Positions 1-12,305 of a DNA stretch of 64,000 nucleotides are shown here, one piece after another; positions within the stretch are counted from its first letter, which is position 1, and each line of letters begins with the position of its first letter. The stretch comes from Trachythela sp. YZ-2020. Taxonomy: Eukaryota > Cnidaria > Anthozoa > Malacalcyonacea > Clavulariidae. A model generated the notes under the pieces. It was not told where the DNA came from. It did not search any database and was given only the letters and a program-made list of their open reading frames with translations. The stretch spans positions 5,918,501-5,982,500 of the forward strand of contig JADLSH010000367.1 in NCBI GenBank assembly GCA_016169945.1. Reading direction: 5' to 3'. The translations under genes were made by a program, and so were the position numbers.

Positions 1-773
1 CGGAAATAAAACCGGGTTTTTGAACTGAACTGGCTTCAAAAACTTTCAAGGAATAACTATTAAGCGCTTGACCACAACTGCCCACGTCTTAGCCTAACTG
101 ACAGCAGAAATCTCGTCAAATTTGGTCTTGGCTATAGATTTTCATCGCTCGATAAATACCACAGGAGGTACAGGATATTTGTAACACAGATTGACATGAC
201 ATGCAATTTGGATCGAACTTCAACTTTTCTGGATCTTTTTGGAGGTTTACACGTTTAAAAGTGAACCAATTTTATCGAAACTCTATAACATCAGGTTCCT
301 TGCATTCTTGCAATACATAATTGTATGATTTGGCCATGCGACTTTTATTGAGATTTCAGGAAAGACAGACTTATAGAAATTGAAAAACGAATGTGACTAA
401 TGATGTAAAGTACCAAACACTTATCCTTATCCAATTGACCTTATGGCTAAAAAATATGGTCGCAAGACCATCGTATTCTTCTTGTCATTGGCATTAGAGA
501 TATAATCTCCACCAAGAAAAAAGGGAGTGAAGAAACTCTACTAGTTTATATACTGTTTATTTTCTGACAAGAGATAAGTTTAAGTCAAACATACAGTTGG
601 GCTAAAAATTACAGATTGAAGATTGAAGTATATTTGAAGATGATATAATTTTATTCTATATTCTTCTCTCATCACTTGAGGAGGAACTTTATTCTTGAAC
701 CATGCATATATAGTACAGCCGAGAAAGGGTAAAAATATCTGCTGTTGAGCTTTCATATATTCTAATTTTTATC
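1..773. other. non-coding, nothing recognised
   Basis: A+T-rich sequence without a convincing open frame, repeat or RNA gene on either strand. No splice-bounded coding block was recognised. Confidence 0.4.
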
Positions 774-885
774 TATTTAAAAATATTATTCAGACAAATG
801 TAAATTACATTTCATTATAACTCTCTCATATTATTTAAAAATATTATTCAGACAAATGTAAATTACATTTCATTATAACTCTCTC
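774..885. repeat. two-copy tandem duplication, about 58 bp unit
   Basis: A block starting tatttaaaaatattattcag and ending in ataactctctc occurs twice in a row (about 774-831 and 832-885), almost without change. Each copy contains the near-palindrome aaatgtaaattacattt. The near-identity suggests a recent slippage or duplication event. Confidence 0.85.
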
Positions 886-1079
886 TTGTTATAACATAAT
901 TTGAAAATACCTTTTTCATCATCTTGGAAAATTTCTTCGTCATCGCAACCGAAGTATCCATCACAAGGATTATTTTTATTGATGCCGACCAGGCCAGACT
1001 GGTTGTGAGGCAAACAGAACGGAGCGCACTTTCTATACGTCGGCATGTTGATATACACAGGTGAATTGTCTTCAGTCAA
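873..1079 (-). CDS. candidate exon or small ORF, unknown product
   Basis: I do not recognise this frame. It is richer in G+C than its surroundings and has an even amino-acid mix, with cysteines in short spacing (KCAPFCLP, NPCDGYFGCDDEE) followed by an acidic stretch. On the minus strand a plausible acceptor (TTATAG) lies just upstream of the frame, giving an open phase-2 exon. A possible donor (AAAAAG followed by GTATTT) sits near residue 58 of the frame; otherwise it runs to a stop. The frame at 1180-1428, same strand, could be a neighbouring exon, but the donors I can see there do not match in phase. It may equally be chance. Confidence 0.3.
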   Translation of the reverse strand: MTEDNSPVYINMPTYRKCAPFCLPHNQSGLVGINKNNPCDGYFGCDDEEIFQDDEKGIFKLCYNKREL

Positions 1080-1179
1080 GTATAGACTATAAATATTCCG
1101 TTATAAAACCTGAAGTTTGGTCTTTTCTTTTGGAATTTGAGTGTGAAGATTTTATGCTCTTTTTTCTAAAACTGCCACT

Positions 1180-1428
1180 TCAATATTTTTGCCTGAATGT
1201 TGTCGCGTATACGTATACAGTTTTGAAATGAAGACAACGTTTTATAGTTCTGAAGACTGATCTGATCACGTATACAGACTGAGATTCGAGCATGAAAACA
1301 TTGATTCCCTTTAATTTATGTAACTCAGTGCAAGCTGGAACATGAGTGGGCAAGTCCAAAACATCAGTTAACACCTGTTTCAGGTGGGCGAAAGCCTTCT
1401 CTTGTGCTGATGCATTATTTTTGGTCAA
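1180..1428 (-). CDS. candidate exon or small ORF, unknown product
   Basis: This is an unrecognised open frame. The first half reads like an amphipathic helical protein (AFAHLKQVLTDVLDLP, then HVPACTELHKLKG). The second half looks less coding. Possible donors follow TCT or TAC near residue 50, both phase 0. I see no domain signature. It could be an exon of the same unknown gene as 873-1079, or a chance frame. Confidence 0.25.
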   Translation of the reverse strand: MTKNNASAQEKAFAHLKQVLTDVLDLPTHVPACTELHKLKGINVFMLESQSVYVIRSVFRTIKRCLHFKTVYVYATTFRQKY

Positions 1429-3048
1429 GTTTTACGTTTATTCAGAATGCAATTGGACAGCTTCAGTGAGATAACATTGACTCTCAACTCATTAGTCTGC
1501 ATGACGTTCAAGATATCATTAACTATTTATCCTTATAAAGTATTAATGTGATGGAAATTACCTTGCCTGATTTTAATCATGTATTGCTCGTATGATCATA
1601 CTAAATCCGATCCATGCAGGCAGACTAAAATTGAGTAGCGTGTTTTTTCAGATGGCCGTTGTAATCGAGGACATATATATATATATATATATATAGATAC
1701 ACTGATATCAACATGAATGCATGATGGCATGGACTCAAACCGAAATGTGGTATAAACAAATTTTAGAAGATACCGTTCATTATATATGTATGGGAAATGT
1801 CTCCGAGTCTCGCATATCGGGTAAACCGTGAGAGTCTGAGAGACATAACGTAGGCTACGTTGTTGGGTTATAGATAAAAGACGGGACGACGGTAGACGAA
1901 AGAAATTGTATAAAGTTATAAGATCAAAGTGAAAAAGAGAGGTATTGCTGGCGATTGCTAGTAGATTCGGTTTTATGTAAAGGTTATAGAGAAATGACAT
2001 CGTGTGAATATCACTCACTCACCCTGCCCCCGCCAAGAGGGATTGTCAAATAGTCTCTCAGAACTCAGAAATTTGCCACAGTTCGCTACTAAGATATACG
2101 TATATGTAAAGGTTATCTTTCCCAAAAATATGACGATTCTTAAGCTCTTACTTGTTTCCTAAAGAAGTATTAAACCCCAAAGATCTCGGACAACTGAAAA
2201 AGCCGCAGGATAGAGAAAAATATAGCACAAACATGCATGTACACTTTTCAGTGATCCTTAGTATTACTGTATGGTGTATAAGTCTTGTTATCTAATATTA
2301 TATGGTGGCTTCACCAATCTCACACTTTTACGCTTTGTGCGTCCTTTAAAATCGAGCAAAATAACAAAACAGAAATACAAGACCATAGGTCCGTGTCTTT
2401 TTGAGTAACTTTAATTTTTGTGACACAACCGGTTTGCATGCATTTCATGCTTTGTATAGTATAAATATTTAATTATACACTTACATGTAGCTAGACATAG
2501 ATTTAGATATATTGAACATATTTACTCGTTGCTTAAATAATTAATTTGTCGCGCCCACTCCACACTCCACCGATATTTATCCGACTAACACAAGGCATGA
2601 AATCAAGGCATGAACATTATAGATGATATTGTAAGATTTGATTGCAGTACATATTTTATTTCGTACGTAATGTACATCCTTTAATTTATAGCAGACAATC
2701 ATATTAGCTTATTGCATATTATACATTTATAATATAACATTTATAGTACGCGCGTGCTGATTGGTCGAGAAGCGTGTTTCTATAACTGTATAGAAACACG
2801 GACATTTTCCCGCCAAAATTTAAAATCATAAAAAAAACAAATTTAATGCGAATTATAAAACTTTGAATACTATTTAAAAACAATTTTAATGCTTTTACAC
2901 ATTTTTGACTGTTAATTTTCAAACAGAGTTGTTTTCTTGCAGCGAAATTGACGAGCAAAGGTCAGCATGCGTACGTAATGAGAATTTGTAAATTAATCGA
3001 GTTTAAAAAATGTCTTTTCAGTTATATTATAAAAGAAATAGAAGAGAG
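1429..3048. other. non-coding, (TA)n microsatellite
   Basis: There is no supported gene. A perfect (TA)n run occupies about 1673-1695. The open frame across 1596-2018 translates the microsatellite into an Ile-Tyr run and shows no domain, so I treat it as chance. Confidence 0.45.
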
Positions 3049-3401
3049 CAGGGACGTAGCCAGGGGGGGAGCCTTGGGAGCCGCGGCTCCCCCCCTTTGG
3101 TTATATCTAGTGCAAATACTTACTGCAAAACCAGGAATTATGCCCAACATGTAGGCACGACTACCTTAAATCCAAAGAATTTACGTTTTGGTGTGGACTA
3201 GGTTTCAGGTTTTGGACGTTAAAACATACTTAATAGTGAACACTGTCCGGAAAAATTTTTTAAACCCCCCCCGTCGACAAGAAAAATGGAAGAAAACTTA
3301 GTGAAATCGAAAAGTGCTCGCTTAAGTATGGAGGGCCAGCTACGGGCTTGCTTTAATCCCCCCCAGGGCTCCCCCCTTTCCAAGTTCTGGCTACGTCCCT
3401 G
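3049..3401. mobile_element. non-autonomous hAT-like MITE with 8-bp TSD
   Basis: The termini are inverted: CAGGGACGTAGCCAGG on the left and its complement ending CTACGTCCCTG on the right. The 8-bp sequence GAAGAGAG flanks both ends exactly (3041-3048 and 3402-3409), which is the target duplication expected of hAT transposases. The element is 353 bp, contains G- and C-runs just inside the ends, and encodes nothing. Confidence 0.9.
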
Positions 3402-3442
3402 GAAGAGAGTGCACGGGGAGTACTCAATCCGCTTTGGTGCTC

Positions 3443-3500
3443 GCGGACACGCCATTAAAGTTGAACACATTCAGCTTTCTTGAATTATTGGCGTGTCCGC
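3443..3500. repeat. 58-bp foldback
   Basis: Arms gcggacacgcca and its complement enclose about 34 bp, so the segment can form a hairpin. I see no clear target duplication. It is similar in size to the 58-bp foldback at 27716 but has different arms. Confidence 0.6.
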
Positions 3501-4840
3501 GCGACCTTATACTCAATATACTCCGGCGTCGACTTTTTAATACTCGTGCGTTCCGTACGGGAGTAATGCTTGCAGGCTGCTCTGCTTGATCATGCGCGCC
3601 ACGTAGTTGTTATGCCTTGTATAATCTTAATAAATTTTTTGTTATCAAAGTATACACCAAAACAAAAATCATATTATAAATATAGAATAGCGATAATCCT
3701 ATATAATAGCACGGGAGTTAAACTGCATGCATGCAACGCTGCATGTCACGTTTGTTTGATCTGTATATCTATATATAAGGATGATCATTATCATTGGCCT
3801 TATCAGGCTTAGCATTACGGAGCAACATGTTAGATTGGAGGAACGACAATTGCAAGTTTGCAACGATGACTCTTCCAAGTTCGCTTCCTATTAACTTATA
3901 AGCATGAAGGTTGGAAACGTATAGTATGTGTGCATCTGGAGCTTATGTTTGAAAGACAAAATAATAGTATATCCATGCATTCATATAATAATATCAGGAA
4001 AACAATCGGATTAAAGAGGTCTACTATAATTACTTAGGTTTAAGTAATTTTTCGGTTGGTTTGAGCAAATGCGAGACTGGGTCTGAAGAGAAAGTCGCAA
4101 AAAGAGAGACATGAAGATATGTGTAGATCTTGCAAACACATGGAAAGAAGAAAAGGTCGTTTACTTCTACCCATGACCATTGAAAGCAATTACTTGATTT
4201 CTTTAGTTGCTCATGAGAAGACGCTCATGAAGGTGTGGAAGAATGAATTTAGTTGTTCGTTTGTGAACATCCTCTAACAGAGCAAGGTCGTGTAAAGTGC
4301 CTTGTTGAGCGAAAATCTCACAAACATAAAACAGAATAATATGATTGACAATATCTGAGTTGATATCCCGTCATGCAGTTGAAACGAAAGTATAAAATTA
4401 TTAAAGCTATAGTATACATTAGTTCTTTTTCAAATATATCATAGAAAAAAGTTTTAATTAGAATATATTTAGACAAAATGATTGAAGTTTCAATTCTTCA
4501 CGTTTTGCTCAATATATATTTATTATTTTTAAGTGTTTCTCCAATATATAGCCATTTACAGAATTATTTATTATCTGTATTATGAAGGTACATTATATAC
4601 CCCAGCATATATAGCATCAATTTCATTCGTATAGTATTCTTTACTTTTTGAATTTATACAGATTACAGTCAAATAATCTTTCTGTTTTCAAGAGAATTCA
4701 TGAAGTTGGTATACATGCTAGCATAATGGTACCTAGCATGTGGTGATTCTCCAAATGGTATATATGGTTTAACATGCAAATACTTTTACAAAAATATAAG
4801 TCATAATGTTGTTTATATATAACTGGAAATCTAAAGTTAT
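3501..4840. other. non-coding, nothing recognised
   Basis: A+T-rich sequence without a supported gene or a repeat that I could bound. Confidence 0.4.
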
Positions 4841-5059
4841 TTATTTCTGTCCTTCTTGCAACGCTTGAATTTTGAAATCAACGGAAGGTGTATCCCCCTC
4901 CTTCGCTGGACAGACTGGTGTCGTGTTGGTTGGTTGATATTCTTTAGGCATTTCCCGGTGAGACGCATCATAACGATCTTTAGTTGCTACACCAAACACA
5001 GAGGTCGGGGCTTTTCCTTTATTTAGTTCACTCTCAACCATTCGCAAATTTCGTGACAT
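4841..5059 (-). CDS. possible small protein or terminal exon, 72 aa
   Basis: The product is not recognised. The frame opens with ATG in a reasonable Kozak context (ACCATCATGT) and runs to TAA. Composition is coding-like compared with the A+T-rich surroundings: hydrophilic and basic at the start (SRNLRMVESELNKGK), then Pro/Thr-rich (EYQPTNTTPVCP). There is no signal peptide, membrane segment or known motif. An AG acceptor (CATAAG) lies 9 bp upstream of the ATG, so this could be the coding exon of a spliced transcript. Expression evidence would be needed to call it a gene. Confidence 0.35.
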   Translation of the reverse strand: MSRNLRMVESELNKGKAPTSVFGVATKDRYDASHREMPKEYQPTNTTPVCPAKEGDTPSVDFKIQALQEGQK

Positions 5060-7054
5060 GATGGTTTCCTTATGAAAATGTCATTATCAAGTTATAAAAA
5101 CAAAACAAATATATATATAGGGCATACTTTATATCAAGCCTCGATTCCATGCCAATTATCTTATATGATATTATCTTTAAAAATCTTCGGGCTATTTTCT
5201 ATTTTTAGTGCTAAATTTTTCCAGTGATAAATTTTTTTTATCCTATGGCTATGCATATATACCTTCTCTCTATTTTTATATAGGTAGCTATATATAAGTT
5301 TACACACAACTGGTAATTTACCTTCCTTGGAACTTAATCTAAATGCACCTCACCTTTGTGCTGCAACTGAACAGTTATATGCTTATAAGTTATATATGCA
5401 TGAAGTACAATCAGTATTAAGGGAAAATGTGGGCAAGTTTGCCCCCGCAAAATAACGAAATGCTAGTATTGCTAGAATACGAGATGCATATGAACAAATC
5501 CGTCAACCAAAGCCAAAATTGCCTTGATTGCCCTGATATGTATAAGTTTGCAGTTGACGACCGCGCAAATACACGCAAATACCAGTGTATCTGTCATTCA
5601 GTATTATATCGTTATTTATTTATGCTTCTGTCATTTAGTCGATAAACTTAGTCTTCACGCCTTTTCGCAAATAATTATGTTGCGTGGACATGCAGAACAT
5701 GAGTTAACAAATCACTAACTACCAGAAAAGTATTACAATTCACAACACACCTTTAGACGTTAGTTTTGATTTAGAACTGGTGTTTGATAACAAAAAATAT
5801 TGTCTTCTACCAGTTATATCTGTTCCTCATTGATAGCATAAAGTTTTCTTATTAATGAATTTGGTAACAAATACCATGTACTTAAATGAAACTATGGAAG
5901 ATTGATTTGATTTATACGACGAAATTACACTGGCAGGTGATTCAATCGGCATAAAGGCAACTATGCTTCACAAGCTGTTGAGTGGTTAAAGCAGATAATA
6001 AGGTCATCATGACAAAAAGGCTCTCTAATAATCTGCTTGCTATACTGCTACATTTACGCAATTGAATAAATTGAAAAGAAAACGGAATTATACCGTACCT
6101 TGTTAGCAGTGAATGTTCAAATCTTTAAAAGCGTCAAAGCTATAGATGACTGCATGTAAGCCTATATCAATACGCATATACGCACGCACTGCAAGATTTT
6201 GTCACTGAATGAAACAATGACAAGTGTTCCAGCTGAGATAGACTGTGTCATAACATTCTTTCCAATTTCCTTTTTGAGCTCCCCCTCCCCCAATACATTG
6301 ATAAGATGAATGGTGCATGTTAAACGGGAAAAATGATTGTTTGTGAAGCTTGTTTCTTGCAAGTTTACAAAATATCTATTAAAACGTAACTCGTACGTTT
6401 GAAACAAGCTTTCAAACAGTGCTTTGTAAAACTACTGAGTAATTAATAGTTCTGAAATCCAATAAGAAACAAACATAGAATTTGATAATCATGTCTTGTC
6501 CACGAGTGAATTGAATCTCATTTAGTACATGGTTTCTCTCATGCAGTGGCGGAAATTGACTTTTTCTGACGGTGAGTGGGGCAAAGCCTCCACCATTTTC
6601 GACAAAACCTTCCAAATTTCCGACAAATCTCCCATTTAATACACTCAAAGTTGGCTGTTTTCAGCCTTTTTAGGTAACGAATTGCCACAAATTGTCTATT
6701 TTACAATTGTCCCCCACCGAAATTTCTGGAACTGGTTCCTCTACCCGAGGACCAACCTACAGCTTGGTGATAGCAACAGGTCATCAGTGCCATTGGGTCT
6801 TTTAATATAGGCATGTACCATGGAAGGGCTCGCATTGCGGAGAGCCTGGCGCGCAGTTCTTGGTCATCAATTATGCTCAATAGCGCACAAATACCGGTAT
6901 ACCAAAGTTTAAAATTATAGAAACAACAGCATTCTCTACAAACCTTGCAAATTCAATCCTTCGAGTCGGTCTTGTTTACGTCCAGTGTTAATATATGAAA
7001 CATCTCAAATTGCCTTGAGTCGAAGATCAAGACCTACCCAAGACCTACCCAATA
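5060..7054. other. non-coding, nothing bounded
   Basis: There is no supported gene. A stretch near 6545 (cagtggcggaaattgac) resembles a hAT-type terminus, but I could not find a matching opposite end. Confidence 0.4.
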
Positions 7055-7490
7055 TTGACGAAATATGCAATAAGTGCGGCAGAGTTGCAAAACGTTTTCA
7101 ACCTTCCTCCGGGAAGGATTTGGTGTTTTCCCAACCTTCCTCAAAATAGCCGGAAATTGTCCGACATGCTGCCTTTTGCCTGGATAGGTTTGCCAGTAAG
7201 CAAACTGGCTATTGTGATGATTATGTTGATCTCGTTCAAATTAATATGCAAACAATTTCCAAATTTAATTCCAATTAGAATCGGTTTATTATTATATTTC
7301 TTCTCCTTTCGCGCATTATCCTATCAATTCTTTCCTTTTTTAACATTTGAAACATCTCTCGGTCAAACTGTGGTGATTCTAGCTTAATAGCAATTTAGTA
7401 TCTTGCTATTAAATTTCAATATTTTTCGGTTGTAAATATCGGTAAATATGTATATTTATTATTTAATAAAATTGAGTTGAGTTCAAATTG
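7055..7490 (+). mobile_element. possible 3' end of a LINE
   Basis: A 110-codon open frame ends at a stop, followed by an A+T-rich 3' region that closes in degenerate TTGAG repeats (ttgagttgagttcaaattgagttg). This resembles the short-repeat 3' tail of CR1-type LINEs, and the well-supported LINE at 15640 also ends in a 5-bp repeat. No reverse-transcriptase motif is visible in the frame, so the call is weak. Confidence 0.25.
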
Positions 7491-7619
7491 AGTTGCTCTA
7501 CAACAATCAATATAGGAGTTATGTAAGGGATGCAAGAGTCAATCCAAGTCCATTATTTCAGAGAATGGGCAGCATTATCTCAAAATAATACTGCATATAC
7601 TGGCCTGTACACTCTAAAA

Positions 7620-8290
7620 AATAGATGTGCTTAACAGCACGCCGACGTGTGTTACCTTTCGCACATTGTGTGTTACAGTGGCACACCAAGCGTGTTATGC
7701 CTGGTGACCATAACATTTTAACACACCTTGATATGCTTGTTAACATACTAAGGTATGTTAAGCAGCACGATAATGCGTTCAGAAACACGCCCTTTAATAA
7801 CACATCTTTTCCTGCTGTGTAGTTAAACACAGCTTTCAAATCTATTGTGTGTTTCTTGAGCACACCTTTGGAATACAACACGCCTGCGAAAGAGAACACA
7901 CCTTGTGAGATAGCACGCGTTTATCAAATAGCACATCTTTTTCAGATAACACACCTACTTTAAATCGCTGCTAACACAACTAGGGAAGGTAACACATCTT
8001 ACAAAGTAGCACGCCTTAATACTAGAACACACCTTTCCCATGCATTTTTTATTTTTGAACTTAACACACATCTGTTTTCAATCCATTGCTAAAGGTTTTG
8101 AGGAGCCACCTTAAATATTTCATCTTAGGTCGATTAATCGCTATTATTTTCTGGGAAGACAACCGTATTTTAGTGTTTTTACCTTCGGGGGTTGCTGCAT
8201 GAGCCAGTCAAAGGATGAATTTGGTTTTGTTTCTAACACATCTTGGGGAAAACACACCTTGTAAAGTAACACACCCCTTGAGATTATGTC
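7620..8290. repeat. left subterminal array of aacacacctt-like repeats
   Basis: Degenerate words such as taacacacctt, gcacacca, gtgtgtta and agcacgcc recur at roughly 15-30 bp spacing, densely to about 8050 and again near 8235-8280. They match the words of the right-hand array at 11806-12305 in inverse arrangement. Such subterminal words are transposase-binding sites in other elements; that role is inferred here. Confidence 0.65.
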
Positions 8291-8311
8291 CTTTAATATA
8301 ATTATAATATA

Positions 8312-8418
8312 TTCACTCTGTCGAAAATATGGAGTACAAGCAGGCTACTTTGGTGTGTAATGACACGAATATCGCAGTATTTTAAAGAAGCTTGTACTCT
8401 CACTATTTCGGCAAGTGA
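8312..8418. repeat. 107-bp imperfect foldback
   Basis: The left arm ttcactctgtcgaaaatatggagtacaagc pairs imperfectly with the right arm gcttgtactctcactatttcggcaagtga. It lies inside the 4.7-kb element. Confidence 0.55.
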
Positions 8419-9439
8419 TTTTCAAATACATCACATAAAATATACCGTGTGCCAAGTACAGTGTACTCAAATTTCGCAAACTTCCTGACGACAAAGTTTT
8501 CGACCAATGAGAAGTTGCGGTTCAGTATATTATTTTTGAATCCTTGGCGCATTCATTTGTCAGCCCGCTCGCTTTGTCTGGAATATTCTGCTACTGTTTG
8601 GGCAGTTTTGTGCTCGAGTATTATAAAACCCAAGTTAATATAAAGAGACGACGCGATGGACATCCATGATTAAAACCGCGTTTATTTAGTGGAATGTAAC
8701 GACATGATTAAATATCACTGTATCGAAGGAACAAAGTGCTTTGTTCAAAATATTGAATGACCACGGGGTAAAATTTATAGCTGTGTTTCCGACGTCTGGC
8801 CATCGTAATATCCTTCTCCTCACACAGAAGTAGACCAACTGGTTAAAAATAGTCTGCCTGAAGCTACGACAGTAAAGATCAAATTAAACTATAGGTGAGT
8901 TGAGGAATTATATTGTCTTTGCCGATACTGTACGTCCTCTCAGTGTGCTCTTCGAGAGAACCCTTACGCGCCTAATAGTCATTCTCTTACAAATGTTTTG
9001 ATATATTTATACTCGTATTTAGATTATTCCACAAATAAGTATAGCTTCCGAGGTAGATTTTCCAGCACAATCTTAAAAACATGTCGCGTATACAAGCGGA
9101 AATGGCAGTTTGAACTTTGAAGCCCAGCACAAACTGTTAGAGGATTTAAATAACTTTATATTAATACAATGATTACTGCAAAAGTAATGCAACAAGATTT
9201 CGTTTGTCAATTGTTAGGACAAGTTTAGTTTCATCGTCTGACATTTATATACAGGATTATATACTGAGCAATATAGCCAAGTAGGAAACATTTAGGGCGC
9301 ACTAGCTTTGCCGCAACGTAACCTGATCACAGTTGAGCGTCACAGTCTTGTCATGCTTTGATTAGACTGCCTGGCAGGCGTTATTAAAGGCAGCTAATAA
9401 GGCATTGTCAAAGTCCATGTCACAGTCCATGTCACATGA
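8419..9439. other. interior of the 4.7-kb element, no gene
   Basis: No coding frame with a recognisable transposase signature was found between the left array and the tandem repeat. Confidence 0.4.
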
Positions 9440-10745
9440 ATGCATGTACAGCATATGTATGACGCTTTGTAACTGCAGGTTCTATGCAATATAAATTAAA
9501 AATTCCAACTTCTATTTCCTTGGGTTTGGTTCATAATGCAAAAAACTACTTGTGACTCAATATCTGCATAATTAGTGTGAAGGTGAGATGGCCCATCTCT
9601 AGCCGTCCTGGACAAATGACCCATTTGACACAGGTAGCACTATTCTGCAGTTACAGAGTAAAATATTCAAGTAGGGCGCATTAGGGTGCATTGCTGCTAA
9701 GTGAGATGATAAAGCATTTGGTCATTTAGGTGTAACAGTCCAGTTATAGCCGCCTTTGATAGATATTGAATACTGTACATGTACAGTATATGTAGGACAC
9801 TTTGTAGCTGCAGGTTTTATGCAATATAAATTTACACTTGTAATATTTCATTGGGTTTGGTTTATAATATAAAAGTACTTGTGTCTCAATTGCTGCATAA
9901 TTAGTGTGAAGGTGAGATGGCCCATCTCTAGCCATCCTGGACAAATGACCCATTTGACACAGGTAGCACTATTCTGCAGTACAGAGTAAAATACAGTATG
10001 CAAGTAGGGGACATTAGGGTGCATTGCTGCTAAGTGAGCTAATAAAGCATTGGGTGTAACAGTCCAGTTATAGCCGCCTTTGATAGATATTGAATACTGT
10101 ACATGTATAGTATATGTATGACACTTTGTAGCTGCAGGTTTTATGCAATATAAATTTACACCTGTAATATTTCATTGGGTTTGGTTTATAATATAAAAGT
10201 ACTTGTGTCTCAATTGCTGCACAATTAGTGTGAAGGTGAGATGGCCCATCTCTAGCCGTCCTGGACAAATGACCCATTTGACGCAGGTAGCACTATTCTG
10301 CAGTACAGAGTAAAATACAGTATGCAAGTAGGGGACATTAGGGTGCATTGCTGCTAAGTGAGCTAATAAAGCATTGGGTGTAACAGTCCAGTTATAGCTG
10401 CCTTTGATAGATATTGAATACATGTACAGTATATGTATGACACTTTGTAGCTACTGGTCCTATGCAAAATAAATTTACACTTGTAATATTTCATTGGGTT
10501 TGGTTTATAATACATAAACGTACTTGTGTCTCAATTGCTGCATAATTAGTGTGAAGGTGAGATGGCCCTTCTCTAGCCGACCCATTTGACACAGGTAGCA
10601 CTATTCTGCAGTACAGAGTAAAATATTAAAGTGGGGGACATCATGGTGCATTGCTGCTAAGTGAGCTAATAAAGCATTGGGTGTAAGAGTCCAGTCATTG
10701 GTATATAATGCAAAAAGCTGCTTGAGTTCAAGTGTAAAGGTGAGA
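9440..10745. repeat. tandem repeat, about 324-bp unit, four copies
   Basis: The anchor gtgtgaaggtgagatggcc occurs at 9575, 9904, 10228 and 10549, giving periods of 329, 324 and 321 bp. Copies share the word gacacaggtagcactattctgcagt and the run ttcattgggtttggtt. The middle copies are nearly identical; the outer ones have diverged and the last is truncated. Near-identical minus-strand frames in successive copies are a by-product of the repetition, not genes. Confidence 0.93.
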
Positions 10746-11805
10746 AGTTAAGGGCACGTTTATATTAAAGTTACCGTGTGGGGAGATATGATAAGGGTTC
10801 ATTGCTGCAATTAAGAGCTAATAGGGAAGATTTAATTATTTCGCCCATGTCAAGATAAATGTTAATACAAGCCTATTTTCAAAATTCCCATTGGGGACTG
10901 AATTAGTCTTGCAAAAGATATGGTAAAATGATAACACTGCATGTATAGGGGGCACCTCGCAGTAGTCCCAAGGACATTGTCCTGTGTAATTGAGTAAAAT
11001 GTATAAACAGACAGAACGATTCTACAAATATTTAATCAAACTAATTAAGGGTAATGTTAACATATTTGTACAGTACAATTCAACGTGTTCTGCATGATCA
11101 AATTATCGAATTAACAAAAGCAAGCACTACACGAATGTTGAATGCTAGTTTAGCCCTTGCAGTGTTTTGTCTTCTTTGTTAATGTATATATTTTGCCTTC
11201 TATGTTATGTATAGATATAATGCGTTTGTTCCTTGAGCATATTATAACTATGCATTTTTTCATTTTTGGTAGGCATCTTCCACGCATGACACTTGGTTCA
11301 AGGCACTCTATGCAGAAAATGACTTCAAATTCCATGTCAATTGTTGGTCTGGTCGCTGCTACCCAGACGGAACACCGGCCTTGGATGCAACAGACATTAT
11401 TCCATTCTCAACTTAGAAATGATGTTTATTATTGTGACATTTAAACTGTCCCATAGCCCTAGATTAAATTGTGTTTTATAAATAAGTCTGAAATCAATTT
11501 ACGTTTGGGCATATTTCTTACTATCAAAAAAATAAAAACAAATGCAAATATGGAACCCCGCGAATATATTGTACTGTACTACACACGGAATTGGACAGAT
11601 TAATAGTGACAATTCAATCTAGGTTATCGTGTTTTAGAACGTCTTGTTTTGTTTGTTCACAATGTAACATTTTTGCCTTTTATAGTGACTGTAATCATAA
11701 CATGCTGTAATAGACCTCTTCTGCTACCGTCTGAATAACATTATAAACATTTAAGACAGTTTAAGTCAAAGTGTATTTGCGTTATTATTTATTTACGTGA
11801 CGGTG

Positions 11806-12305
11806 TGCTATTTTAGCACAGCTAAAGATGTGTTGTTCAGGAACCCCAATGTCCTGCTGTTTAGCACATTTAAAGTCGTGCTGTTTCAGCACGGCTAAAG
11901 TCATGTTGTTTCAGCACATCTAAAGTCATGTTGTTTCAGCACATCTAAGGTCGTGTTGTTTCAGCACATCTAAAGTCGTGTTGTTTCAGCACATCTAAAG
12001 TCGTGTTGTTTCAGCACAACTGAAGGTGTGTTAAGGAAACACGTCTTTAGATGTGCTAAACCAACACATCTTTAAGGTGTGCTATCTTAGCACACATGGA
12101 AGCGTTAGTAACACACCTATGCGTGTTTCCTAACGCACCATTTGAAGTAACACAGCTAAAGGTGTGTTGTTTTTTGGACAAGCCAAAAACACATCTTTTG
12201 TTGTGCTACTGTAACACATATTAGTATGTCAGCTAAACACACCTTAAGATGTGTTGTTTTGTGGACAAAAAAGTTGTGTTACTCAAACACACCTATTTTT
12301 TAGAG
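11806..12305. repeat. right subterminal array with a perfect 25-bp tandem core
   Basis: Degenerate gcacac/gtgttg words fill the segment. Its core at 11876-12025 holds six consecutive 25-bp units (tcgtgttgtttcagcacatctaaag and variants) with an exact 25-bp period. It is the counterpart of the left array at 7620-8290. Confidence 0.85.

Noticed and set aside
1596..2018. 140-codon minus-strand open frame
   Set aside because: It translates a TA microsatellite as an Ile-Tyr run, has biased composition and no domain, and shows no splice or start context.
7620..8290. CRISPR-like array
   Set aside because: The repeats are short, degenerate and unevenly spaced in eukaryotic DNA; they are subterminal transposon repeats.
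9744..10423. Near-identical minus-strand frames repeated at 324-bp intervals
   Set aside because: They are products of the tandem repeat, differ by frame-neutral chance, and carry no motif.
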